A stretch of DNA of 64,000 nucleotides, taken from positions 19,087-83,086 of the forward strand of contig CAOKFN010000018.1 of assembly GCA_948467735.1 (NCBI GenBank), given 5' to 3'. Source of the stretch: an uncultured bacterium (lineage in GTDB: Bacteria > Bacillota > Clostridia > Lachnospirales > Lachnospiraceae). Under the pieces are notes generated by a model. The model saw only the letters and a program-made list of their open reading frames with translations, did not search any database and was not told the origin of the DNA. The position numbers and the translations under genes are program-made. This document shows, one piece after another, positions 18,679 through 27,019 of this stretch; position 1 is the first letter of the stretch; each line of letters begins with the position of its first letter.

Positions 18679-19206
18679 CTACCCCATCCACCTAGCCATT
18701 ACCACGCTGGCCGCCGTCCCCGCCAAAGTGGAGAGCAGTGCCCCGGCCAGAGTGTAACGGGTCTTTGTCACCTTTGCCGCCAGGAAGTAAACGCTCATCG
18801 TATAAAACACCGTCTCCGTACAACTCATCAAAATAGACGTCAGCATCCCCGCATAAGAATCCGGCCCGGAAGTCCGAAAGATATCCAGTACCAGCCCCGT
18901 TGCCGCAGAGGAAGAGAAAAGCTTCACCACAAGCAGCGGCATCAGCTGGGCAGGCAGACCTACGGCCGTGGTCACTGGCCCCAGCAGCATTCCCAGCATG
19001 TCAAAAAAACCGGAAGCCCGCAGCATTCCCACCGCCACAAGCAGCCCAATCAGCGTAGGCACTATGTCAACCACGATTTTCAGCCCGTCTTTTGCACCCT
19101 TTAAAAAAGTCTCATAAACTTTTACCTTGGAGACAAATCCATATCCCACAATAAAAAAAATCAGTATCGGAATTACGATGTCCGAAAGATGCGCCAGCAC
19201 ATTCAT
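18679..19206 (-). CDS. spmB: Spore maturation protein B
   Basis: 175-aa membrane protein of the nucleoside-recognition (Gate) superfamily. SpmB acts with SpmA in dehydration of the spore core. Diagnostic stretches are IPILIFFIVGYGFVSKVKVY, FLKGAKDGLKIVVDIVPTLI and VKLFSSSAATGLVLDIF. The ATG at 19206 overlaps the stop of the spmA remnant by 3 bases, the usual spmA-spmB coupling. The gene itself is intact, but its promoter would normally lie upstream of spmA and is therefore separated from it by the inserted element. Confidence 0.93.
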   Translation of the reverse strand: MNVLAHLSDIVIPILIFFIVGYGFVSKVKVYETFLKGAKDGLKIVVDIVPTLIGLLVAVGMLRASGFFDMLGMLLGPVTTAVGLPAQLMPLLVVKLFSSSAATGLVLDIFRTSGPDSYAGMLTSILMSCTETVFYTMSVYFLAAKVTKTRYTLAGALLSTLAGTAASVVMARWMG

Positions 19207-19487
19207 ACCGCTTTCCCCCCTCTTCCCCTGCCGCCTGCGGACAATGATAAACTATCCTTTTGAGAATTCCCACAGCCAGTATTTCCTCTGCTGCCACGAA
19301 GGATTTCGGCTGCATTAAAATCTCTTTTGTCCTTAGTCATATCATATGCCGCGCTGCCCTTTCCATGATCCTTCAGCTTACAATATACGACTGCGATAAA
19401 AGAGCTAAACAAAGTAGCCGCAATGGCCGGGACGATAATGGCCGTCGGGTTCGTGCTGCCATATTGCGCCCTATAGGCTGGTGTCAA
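19203..19487 (-). pseudogene. spmA: 3' remnant of spmA, interrupted by the inserted element
   Basis: About 90 codons corresponding to the C-terminal end of spore maturation protein A (YRAQYGSTNPTAIIVPAIAA, then a last membrane helix and a hydrophilic tail). The frame loses SpmA similarity at about 19,470-19,487, and an in-frame stop occurs some 20 bases further upstream. The missing N-terminal part, roughly 150 residues, is not in this window. Its stop overlaps the spmB start, so this was the true operon partner. The break coincides with the start of the recombinase region, so insertion is the likely cause. Confidence 0.82.
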
Positions 19488-19524
19488 GGTAGGACTAAAA
19501 ATATTTCAACTTTTTTCAGTCAAA

Positions 19525-19580
19525 GCCCCCGCCGCAAGCAGCGGGGCATTTGACCCTCGCGGCATTTTGCTCGCGGGAAT
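19525..19580. repeat. Hairpin-rich GC repeat at the element junction
   Basis: Two adjacent stem-loops: GCCCCCGC / GCGGGGC (19525-19547) and an imperfect one based on CCCTCGCG / CTCGCGGG (19554-19577). It resembles extragenic palindromic repeats common in Lachnospiraceae genomes (from memory). It lies between the spmA break and the recombinase stop codon and could also terminate the leftward recombinase transcript. Confidence 0.5.
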
Positions 19581-19590
19581 AAATGACAAT

Positions 19591-21141
19591 TCACGCCTCC
19601 GCCTGGAACTTCCACCTGATTTCTATCCTGTCTTCCCCATAAACCTCAACCCTTTCTATCAGTTCATCCACCAAATCCTTCGTCAGCCCGTCTGCCGCCA
19701 ATATTGCAACCTTTCCCGCTTTTTCTTCCAACGCCTCTTGCATGACGGCAATCTCTGTCATCTGCCGTTCCAATTGATCCAGTTCTCTTTTACTGTCAGC
19801 CTCCTTCTTTGTCAGTTCCTCTTTCCTCACCACATACCCTTCCTGTGTGAGTTTTCCCTTTTTCCACTGATAATACAACTCTAAACGGCTGGCCTTGCAA
19901 TGTTCTGTCTGCATTTCCAAGGCCCTTTTTCTCTCTTTCATTTTAGAAACTGCTGATACTATCTGCATCTTTTTGCTCTGATGTGCCTCACTCTCCTCAC
20001 GGTATGTCTCCGCCAGCTTCTGCAATACGCTCCAGACCGCTTTTTCCAGCGGCTCTAATTCTATTTTCAGATAAGAACCACAGCCGCTTCCCATGCGGCA
20101 ATAATAATACTTCTTTCTGACTGTGTGCTTCAGGCTCATACTATAGCCACAACAGCCGCACTTCACTTTCCCCTTTAAAGGTGAGGGATTCTCTTCTTTT
20201 TTATAAGGCTTCCTTTTTCCCCTTACCCTGACTGCTTTCTGGGCTTCCCGGAACAGTTCCTCCGTAACAAGACTTTCATGATGTCCTTCGATTTTGACAT
20301 ACTCTGATTCCTCATTTTTTTTGCTCTCCCTGGGCCTTACTGTTGATAGTTTGCGCCCAATGAAAGTTCCAATGTAAACCTCATTCCGGATAATAATGCC
20401 AACCTGGGATGCATTCCACAAATTACTCTTTTCGTTTTTAAACTCATAGTTGGCATTTACCTTTTGATTCTTATATACCCCCGGCGTGGGGATTTTGTCT
20501 CTGTTCAGCTTTCCGGCTATCTGCAGGGATGTATTCCCCTCTGCGGCATAATGAAATATTTTTTTAACAACCTGCGCTGCCTCCGGGTCAGGAAGATAAA
20601 CCTCACTTTTCTTGTTCCCCCGCATATATCCGTATGGCACATCCCCGCCGGAATAAGCCCCTCTCTCCTGCATCAGCTTCTTGACGGACTTAATTTTTTT
20701 GGATAAATCCCGGCTGTATAAATCGTGCATCAAATTCCGGAATCCAATATCCAGACCGGCCGGATTCTTAAAGCTGTCGAAGTTGTCAGCCACAGCAATA
20801 AAACGCACCCCAAGAAAAGGGAAAATCTGTTCAATATAATCCCCTGCTTCAATGTAATTCCTTCCAAACCGGGAAAGATCTTTCACGATAATGCAGATTA
20901 TTTTTTTCTCTTTTACTTCTTTTAGCAGGCTCTGCATTCCGGGGCGGTCAAAACTCACCCCGGAAACCCCATCATCCACAAATTCCTTTACCGGATACTG
21001 TGACAGTTCATCATGGCTTCTAATATAATGCTCTAACACGCTTCTCTGGTTCAGGATGCTGTTACTTTCCCTCTTTGCCTCTCCAAGGTCTTCATCATCG
21101 TCAGATATTCTAAGATACTTCGCCAGATATCCCTTGTCCAT
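19591..21141 (-). CDS. Large serine recombinase 1
   Basis: 516-aa site-specific recombinase. The resolvase domain carries the nucleophilic Ser in AKYLRISDDDEDL and the family blocks DDGVSGVSFDRPG and VKDLSRFGRNYIEAGDYIE. A recombinase domain, a zinc ribbon (KCGCCGYSM ... YYCRMGSGCGSYL) and a C-terminal coiled coil follow. The ATG at 21141 with AGGGGG upstream is chosen over a TTG 21 bases earlier. Last of three recombinase genes transcribed toward the spmA junction; the set probably catalyses integration and excision. Confidence 0.93.
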   Translation of the reverse strand: MDKGYLAKYLRISDDDEDLGEAKRESNSILNQRSVLEHYIRSHDELSQYPVKEFVDDGVSGVSFDRPGMQSLLKEVKEKKIICIIVKDLSRFGRNYIEAGDYIEQIFPFLGVRFIAVADNFDSFKNPAGLDIGFRNLMHDLYSRDLSKKIKSVKKLMQERGAYSGGDVPYGYMRGNKKSEVYLPDPEAAQVVKKIFHYAAEGNTSLQIAGKLNRDKIPTPGVYKNQKVNANYEFKNEKSNLWNASQVGIIIRNEVYIGTFIGRKLSTVRPRESKKNEESEYVKIEGHHESLVTEELFREAQKAVRVRGKRKPYKKEENPSPLKGKVKCGCCGYSMSLKHTVRKKYYYCRMGSGCGSYLKIELEPLEKAVWSVLQKLAETYREESEAHQSKKMQIVSAVSKMKERKRALEMQTEHCKASRLELYYQWKKGKLTQEGYVVRKEELTKKEADSKRELDQLERQMTEIAVMQEALEEKAGKVAILAADGLTKDLVDELIERVEVYGEDRIEIRWKFQAEA

Positions 21142-21225
21142 CTGCACCAGCCCCCTATTCAAAATTGCCGCTCACGGCAATCTATTCCGCATGTGCCCGT
21201 ACAATGCCCATGCTGTTTTCTTGTC

Positions 21226-22899
21226 CTAATGCTGCGCTTCCTCAAACCATTTCGCCACAATGTCCGAAAACGCATATGTAATCTCTATCTGCTCCTGAGA
21301 CACCACCATGATTTTCTCAATCAGAGAAACAAGCAGCGCGAGCGGTATATCCCCGCTTTTTAATTCAAAAAAGCCTTCCGGGTACTCCTGCATGGTCTCT
21401 ATGGCCTCTTTTTCTGCCGGGGCAGCGAACCCCGTCTCTTTTATTTTCTTTTCACATTGAGCCTGGCACTCTGTCAGCCTTTCCCATTCCCCCTCAAAGT
21501 CCTCCTGTTCCAGCATCCCTCTCTTCAAGTCTGCATAAAGTCCCTGTTTCTGTTTCCTGATCAGTCGGATCTCCTCTTCCATGTCTTTCTTCCCTGCTAT
21601 ATTCTGCCGTTCTCTGCAACCTCCCTCAGCATCAGCCGGCCGCGTCCACTGTTCCCGCAGCGATCCGAGAAGCTGTATCTGTTTTTCTGCGGCTTCCCTT
21701 ACGGCATCCATCAATGGGGCCTCCCGGATATAAGTCTGTCTGCAGTCCCCATCCAGCATCCGCCTCCGTGCATCACAATAAAAATGGTAAGTCCTTACCC
21801 CTTTTGTGACCCTGCTTCTCCGGAACATCCTCCTGCCGCATCCCGCACAGTAAATTTTCTCACGTAGCGGATTCTCAGCTTGAGGGATATCCGCATGGGC
21901 CTCCATCCGTTCCTTATATTTTCTCCGGCTCTCCTCCGCCATTTTCACTGTAACATGGAACAGTTCCTCTGTTACCAATGGCTCATGGGTATTTTCAGCT
22001 ATTTTCCATTCTTCCCTGGGCAGACGCTTCCCTTTTCCATTATCCTTAAAATAGCTGGAACTCGACTTGCCCTGCACCGTATGCCCAAGATATACCGGAT
22101 TAGTCGCAATCTCGGAAATATGCTCGGATTTCCACTTTGCGTTTTGACATTTACTATAAGATTTCTCCCCATTCATAAACCGGTATAGCCCCGGGGAAGG
22201 TATTGCCAGTGCGTTTAAGCTGTCAGCGATCCATGTACAGCTTTTCCCTGCGGCGCGCCATGCAAATATTTTTCTGACCACACATGCTGCTTCCGGGTCA
22301 ACGGCCATCTTCCTTTTGTTCTCCTGTGACCGCTTATATCCATAAGGGAAAGTACCGCCGGTATATTCTCCATTCTCCTGCATTGCTTTCCTTGCCTGTA
22401 TCACTTTCCTCGAAATATCCCGCGCATAATATTCATTCACAATATTAGTCAGCGAATTCATCAGCATATCATTCTGGAAAGTATTCTTCATACTGTCAAA
22501 ATCGTCATTGACAGCAACCACCCTCACGCCAAGAAACGGGAATATTTTTTCCATATAGTTCCCCACTTCTATGTAGTTCCTTCCCATGCGGGAAAAATCT
22601 TTTACGACAATACAGTTTATTCTGCCGGACTTGATATCCGCAAGCAGCCTCTGCCATCCCTCCCGTTCAAAATTAGTTCCTGTCATCCCATTATCCACAT
22701 AGGTATCAATTATCTGGAAATCCTCTTTCCTGCTCTCCACAAATCCCTTTAAAAATGCAATCTGGTTCTGTATGGAATCTCCCTGGACACAATGATTGTC
22801 CTCCACAGACAGCCTTACATAAAGTCCGGCCTGGCTTATGGACAGGGCGGCCAGCATCGGTTCCAGTTTCCTTGTACTCTTTCTGCTTTTCCGTGCCAT
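21226..22899 (-). CDS. Large serine recombinase 2
   Basis: 557-aa serine recombinase with Ser in AGLYVRLSVEDNH, blocks DNGMTGTNFEREGWQ and VKDFSRMGRNYIEVGNYME, zinc ribbon (IYCAGCGRRM ... FYCDARRRML) and a C-terminal coiled coil. The ATG at 22899 follows a GGGAGGGGGGAG site. It begins 13 bases after the recombinase 3 stop, so the two are one transcription unit. It is clearly divergent from its neighbours, so the three are not recent copies. Confidence 0.93.
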   Translation of the reverse strand: MARKSRKSTRKLEPMLAALSISQAGLYVRLSVEDNHCVQGDSIQNQIAFLKGFVESRKEDFQIIDTYVDNGMTGTNFEREGWQRLLADIKSGRINCIVVKDFSRMGRNYIEVGNYMEKIFPFLGVRVVAVNDDFDSMKNTFQNDMLMNSLTNIVNEYYARDISRKVIQARKAMQENGEYTGGTFPYGYKRSQENKRKMAVDPEAACVVRKIFAWRAAGKSCTWIADSLNALAIPSPGLYRFMNGEKSYSKCQNAKWKSEHISEIATNPVYLGHTVQGKSSSSYFKDNGKGKRLPREEWKIAENTHEPLVTEELFHVTVKMAEESRRKYKERMEAHADIPQAENPLREKIYCAGCGRRMFRRSRVTKGVRTYHFYCDARRRMLDGDCRQTYIREAPLMDAVREAAEKQIQLLGSLREQWTRPADAEGGCRERQNIAGKKDMEEEIRLIRKQKQGLYADLKRGMLEQEDFEGEWERLTECQAQCEKKIKETGFAAPAEKEAIETMQEYPEGFFELKSGDIPLALLVSLIEKIMVVSQEQIEITYAFSDIVAKWFEEAQH

Positions 22900-22912
22900 C
22901 GCTCCCCCTCCC

Positions 22913-24643
22913 TCACCCTTTTGCAGTTTGGCCTGCCAAAATATCGGCCGCATCATCCTTCTTTTCCCGGCCGCACTGTGCCCGGTACTTGCACAGCTCC
23001 TCATATTCAGAACGAAACTTAAACAAGACCTCTATCCTGTCCTTATCAAAAACCCTGATCTCTTCCACCAGCTTCAGCAGCAGTTCCCTTGATAATTCCT
23101 CAAATCCACGATACCGGATAAATTGTTCTGCCCACTGCATCTTATCTTTACTGCTTTCCGCTGTCTTTTGTATCTCCTCCTGTAGGACTTCTATTTCATG
23201 CTCCAGCATGTTTATTTCTTCCTTGAAAGCCGCTTTTAGTTCCATATATTCTTCTTTCGTCAAGACACCGGCTTTATAATCCTGATAAGCCTCTATGGAA
23301 AGCTGCTGTCTGCCCTGTATCTCCATCTCCTTATCCGTGACAGCCGTCTGCATCTTTCCGGATAAATAACCGTTATAGGGTATTCCCTCCACAAGCTGCG
23401 TCATCCGGCTTAATTCAAATATCTTCTCTATATGGAGGTTTACCACCTTCAATACCACTTTTTCAAATGCCTGCTGGGAAATACCCTTGTTATTGCTGCA
23501 TCCATTTTTATTTTTATTTTCCACGCAGACCAGATACACATACTTTTTCCCACCGGCCGGAACCGTTTTCCTGGTCATGTTTCCGCCGCAGAAACCGCAT
23601 TTTACAATCCCGGAGAAAAGATAAAGCGACTGCTCCTTGGGCGCTACCCTTGTGTCCACCCCAAAGGCTTCTTTGACCGCCAGGAAATCTTCTTTGGATA
23701 TGATAGCTTCATGGCTGTCCTCGCACCGTATCCAGTCCTTTTCCTCTTTCCTCGTCCGCTTTTTTACCTTGTAATTGGGTGAAGATGTCTTCCCCTGCAA
23801 TAGCGCTCCCGTATATATTTCATTCTGCAAAATATAATTGACGGTGTATGCCTGCCACTTAAGAACTGCTTTCCTGCGGAAGCCGCTGTGGAAATGCTCC
23901 CCATTTTCATGCTTGTACTCCATAGGTGTGGGAATCCCCAATTCATTCAGCTTTTCAGCTATCCGCTCACCGCTCATGCCCCCCATTTTCCATTTAAATA
24001 TCTGGCGTACTACAGAGGCCGCCTTTTCATCCACAACCAGTTTATTCTTATCATCAGGGGATTTCTTATAGCCATAAGGCGCAAAGGAACCAATATACTG
24101 CCCGTTTTTTCTCTTGATATCCAGATGGCTCCGTATCTTGATGGAGATATCACGACAGTAAGCATCATTGATCAGATTCTTGAACGGAATCAGCATCTCC
24201 TCCGCACCGCTTATCCCGGAAGCCGTATCAATATTGTCATTGATTGCAATAAACCTCACTCCCAGATATGGAAATATCTTCTCGATATAACGCCCCGCCT
24301 CTATATAATCCCTGCCAAACCTGGACAGATCCTTTACAATGACACAGTTCACCCTGCCGGTTTTAATATCCTCCAGCATTTCCTTAAATGCCGGACGCTC
24401 AAAACTAACCCCGGAGAAACCGTCATCCACTTTTTCCTTATAGAGTTGAATATCGGGATGCGCTTTCAGAAATTCTTGTACCAAAGCCCGCTGATTCACA
24501 ATGCTGTCACTTTCCGCCTTGTCCTTGCCTCCAACGGAGGCAATGCCTCCTCCAGAGGGAATACCCCCTGCGGAGGCATTATCTTCCCGTGACAAACGAA
24601 AATAAGCGTCAGCTATATAGACACTATTTAGAATTGCATTCAT
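22913..24643 (-). CDS. Large serine recombinase 3
   Basis: 576-aa serine recombinase, first of the three. Ser lies in DAYFRLSREDNA, with DDGFSGVSFERPAF, VKDLSRFGRDYIEAGRYIE and zinc ribbon VKCGFCGGNM. Unusually, about 20 Gly/Ser/Ala residues (around residues 23-40) are inserted right after the catalytic Ser block. At DNA level this comes from repeats of a GGAGGC-containing unit at 24,535-24,580. The ATG at 24643 is preceded by GAGGTGA and by an 11-base inverted repeat. Confidence 0.92.
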   Translation of the reverse strand: MNAILNSVYIADAYFRLSREDNASAGGIPSGGGIASVGGKDKAESDSIVNQRALVQEFLKAHPDIQLYKEKVDDGFSGVSFERPAFKEMLEDIKTGRVNCVIVKDLSRFGRDYIEAGRYIEKIFPYLGVRFIAINDNIDTASGISGAEEMLIPFKNLINDAYCRDISIKIRSHLDIKRKNGQYIGSFAPYGYKKSPDDKNKLVVDEKAASVVRQIFKWKMGGMSGERIAEKLNELGIPTPMEYKHENGEHFHSGFRRKAVLKWQAYTVNYILQNEIYTGALLQGKTSSPNYKVKKRTRKEEKDWIRCEDSHEAIISKEDFLAVKEAFGVDTRVAPKEQSLYLFSGIVKCGFCGGNMTRKTVPAGGKKYVYLVCVENKNKNGCSNNKGISQQAFEKVVLKVVNLHIEKIFELSRMTQLVEGIPYNGYLSGKMQTAVTDKEMEIQGRQQLSIEAYQDYKAGVLTKEEYMELKAAFKEEINMLEHEIEVLQEEIQKTAESSKDKMQWAEQFIRYRGFEELSRELLLKLVEEIRVFDKDRIEVLFKFRSEYEELCKYRAQCGREKKDDAADILAGQTAKG

Positions 24644-24654
24644 ATGATCACCTC

Positions 24655-24684
24655 AAATAGTTTATTTGACCTTATAAACTATTT
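24655..24684. promoter_or_regulatory. Inverted repeat upstream of recombinase operon
   Basis: AAATAGTTTAT and ATAAACTATTT, perfect 11-base arms around an 8-base spacer, ending 11 bases before the recombinase 3 ATG and touching its ribosome site. It could be a repressor operator or an mRNA hairpin limiting recombinase translation. Confidence 0.5.
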
Positions 24685-25086
24685 GGGCTTTATTTAGTCC
24701 GATATCAGTATAGCATACCGGCATGGGTAAGTCCATCATTTTACAAGGTTATTTTCTCATGTTAGCTACGGTTCACTCCGTTCACAGTAATAAGCCTTCT
24801 GCAAAGGCTTTAGGCACACAAAACGCCAACTGCAGGCATCTTGACACCCAGCAGTCTCGGGTTTGTCACGCAAAAAGCACGTAAAAACACCTCGCGGTGT
24901 TACGAGTGAACAGTAACCCGTAATTCTACCATCCATTTATAAACTAGCGGAATATAAGTTTTCACCAATAAGCCAAGACCCTTACCAACAACTTATGGTT
25001 CTGCCTGCCCCGCATAAAATCGGTTATCTGCCCAAACTACGCTGCCTAATTCTATCGTCTTTATATCCATTCCTACCTCACCACCG
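24685..25086. other. Non-coding stretch with short hairpins
   Basis: No supported gene. It contains a small hairpin (AAGCCTT / AAGGCTT near 24,792-24,811) and two related GTTCAC-containing segments near 24,770 and 24,905. It could hold recombination or transfer sites, but nothing decides this. Confidence 0.35.
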
Positions 25087-25335
25087 CTATACTGATTGAA
25101 AATAACCGGCCAGTTTATCATCCAGAGTCTCACCCGACTGTGAGAAACTCATTTTTACCACAATACCATTACACTGGACACAGTAGGGATTTTTTACCTG
25201 GTTCACATAATCGGAAATCCTTTCCTCCCTGCTTCTCGACCTGTCTATTTTTACATCCCTTATATCCACCAGCGATTCCTTCGGAACTGTACGGACATCC
25301 ACCTCTGCCAGTTCCCTTAAAGTCTGTATATCCAT
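25087..25335 (-). CDS. DUF6870-like small protein
   Basis: 82 aa, starting MDIQTLRELAEVDVRTV and ending SGETLDDKLAGYFQSV, with a single NPYCVQCN zinc-knuckle-like pair in the middle. This pattern matches small proteins annotated DUF6870 in clostridial conjugative elements (recognised from memory). The ATG at 25335 is chosen because GGGGGAAGG lies 7 bases upstream. Function unknown; probably part of element maintenance or transfer. Confidence 0.65.
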   Translation of the reverse strand: MDIQTLRELAEVDVRTVPKESLVDIRDVKIDRSRSREERISDYVNQVKNPYCVQCNGIVVKMSFSQSGETLDDKLAGYFQSV

Positions 25336-25553
25336 CCACATACCTTCCCCCTGCACATTATGCAGGAAACGCTAACGTCATTTCCTACAAAAATATATTT
25401 CTGATCGCCTGTCCAATATTCCTTTTCCAACATATGCAGAGCCTCCCGGCTGTGATATGACTTTATCCTATGCGTTTCTTCAACCAACACCCTCCACAAA
25501 CGGTGCAAAATTAATCTATACTTACCGTATTTTCCAACTGCCAAAGCCTCCAT
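25317..25553 (-). CDS. Hypothetical small protein
   Basis: 78-aa frame beginning MEALAVGKYGKYRLILHRLW, with a Tyr/Lys-rich middle and a CIMC pair near the end. It overlaps the start of the DUF6870-like gene by 19 bases. No family recognised. A competing upstream frame ends QQIKSLYGGFGSWKIR at about 25,531, which looks like the tail of another small element protein, so this frame may not be the real one. Confidence 0.3.
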   Translation of the reverse strand: MEALAVGKYGKYRLILHRLWRVLVEETHRIKSYHSREALHMLEKEYWTGDQKYIFVGNDVSVSCIMCRGKVCGWIYRL

Positions 25554-26251
25554 ACAGAGATTTGATTTGCTGGCCGTTTACTCCCGCTGCCTCTAATAAA
25601 TATAACCCCACACAACATACCAGGTTCACGTTTCACCGCTTTCCCATGACATACACAGTATGCCATTGTATGCATTTTAATTTTCTCACCACCGGTGTGG
25701 GACGGAGTATGTAGGACTGGCCCTGCGGCCTCCTGGCACCCTGCAGTACCCTTTCCCGCTGCAGCATGTCCCGGGCCAGTGCCCGGCCGCCGTACTCTCT
25801 TCCGGCTGAGGTATCATTATCATCTGACTTTTCTGGCTTTCTTTACAACAACATTTCCATATCCATCACCGATAATCAATTCACTGTTATTAATGGATGA
25901 CCGCCATTAACTGCCCATGCCGGGGTGCCGCTCATATTTTTTCTTCTTCTATTACGATTCCTTGTTCGATCTGCTGACTGACCTTTCCACTTTCCGTCCG
26001 TCAAATTGCAGACAAATATTTCATGGCGAAGCTGAATCCCCTCATCATCCGGCAACAATATCCCCGGATGCGTCAGATTCTTTTTGTCCTTAAAGATATT
26101 TTTTATTGCCCAAACAGCAAATGTTCCAAAATATCACCATACTGATATTTAGTTTTCAAGGTACAATCAAACTGGCAATTGCCAATCTGCCAAAGAACAC
26201 CTGACCCACAAGCAGATGTACTTTGGCAGACTCCAATAACCTGCTTTCTTT
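25554..26251. other. Degenerate coding stretch, no intact gene
   Basis: Several short leftward frames look protein-like but are broken by stops and frame changes: one with GIQLRHEIFVCNLTDGKW (about 26,040-25,880), one with SELIIGDGYGNVVVKKARKV (about 25,880), and one with EYGGRALARDMLQRERVLQG (about 25,800-25,680). I read this as eroded accessory genes of the element. No family assigned. Confidence 0.4.
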
Positions 26252-26584
26252 CTACGTCACCAATTGTATATTCTGTGCCATCGCCTCCAGAATATTTGTC
26301 ATAAATACTGCCTGCGCCTCTGTGCTGCTTAACAGAATTGCCTGTACTTTCTCGGCACACTTCTCCTGGACGGTTTCTATTTCTTTATGTATGACCATAT
26401 CCGCATCTAAAATATCCAACAGTTTTTGATAGGTACCGATTCCTGGTCTTCTGGAACCCGCTTCAATCTTTTCCAAGTGGGAAACGCTTATTCCTATCTT
26501 CTCTGCCAGTTGCTCCTTTGTAATATTGCGCGATTTCCGTAACTCTTTGACAGCTTTCCCAATATCGATACCATCCGTATGCAT
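26252..26584 (-). CDS. XRE-family transcriptional regulator
   Basis: 110-aa repressor-like protein with an N-terminal Cro/CI helix-turn-helix (ITKEQLAEKIGISVSHLEKI, residues 20-39) and a helical tail that may dimerise. The ATG at 26584 has GGAGGG upstream, and a good promoter lies at 26608-26636. Placed between the recombinase/accessory block and the BREX operon, it may control element genes downstream of it; the target is unknown. Confidence 0.85.
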   Translation of the reverse strand: MHTDGIDIGKAVKELRKSRNITKEQLAEKIGISVSHLEKIEAGSRRPGIGTYQKLLDILDADMVIHKEIETVQEKCAEKVQAILLSSTEAQAVFMTNILEAMAQNIQLVT

Positions 26585-26607
26585 TCCATCCCTCCATTTG
26601 TACGTTG

Positions 26608-26636
26608 ATTATAACCGCATATTTATAATCTGTGAA
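26608..26636 (-). promoter_or_regulatory. Promoter of the XRE gene
   Basis: -35 TTCACA (26636-26631), 17-base spacer, perfect -10 TATAAT (26613-26608), 24 bases before the ATG. Confidence 0.7.
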
Positions 26637-26851
26637 CTGACTGGGAGTGCAAATTTTCCCTTATTTACTCCCCATATTTGCCAATTCAGATTATTCCCTT
26701 ATGTTCTCAATTATCCGACTTCTTTTGCATTCCCCATTCGACATTTTCCGTCTTCATGTTTCACCTTTCATCAGGCAGCCATTTTCTGAAATCTTTACAT
26801 TTTATATCTCATCGGTTCTCATCTTAGAAGATGCATCATTTTTTGTAAGGC

Positions 26852-26885
26852 AAAAAAATTACACCCAAATATACATGGGTGCAAT
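26852..26885 (-). terminator. Rho-independent terminator of the BREX operon
   Basis: On the leftward strand ATTGCACCCA pairs with TGGGTGTAAT (10 pairs, one G-U), followed directly by seven T. It lies 135 bases after the cysteine desulfurase stop. The rest of the 26,637-27,019 gap contains no gene. Confidence 0.85.
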
Positions 26886-27019
26886 AACAACTCGAATTTT
26901 GGACATTTTATGCCAACATGGCACAGATAAACATTTTCACCATTCTAACTATGATTTTACTACAAACACAGATCTTGTTTCCCTAATCTCCTGTTTAAAA
27001 ATATGCAAACACTGTTTAT

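Noticed and set aside
26103..26360. Leftward frame of 85 codons overlapping the XRE gene
   Set aside because: Overlaps the end of a well-supported XRE regulator in another frame and has no ribosome site.
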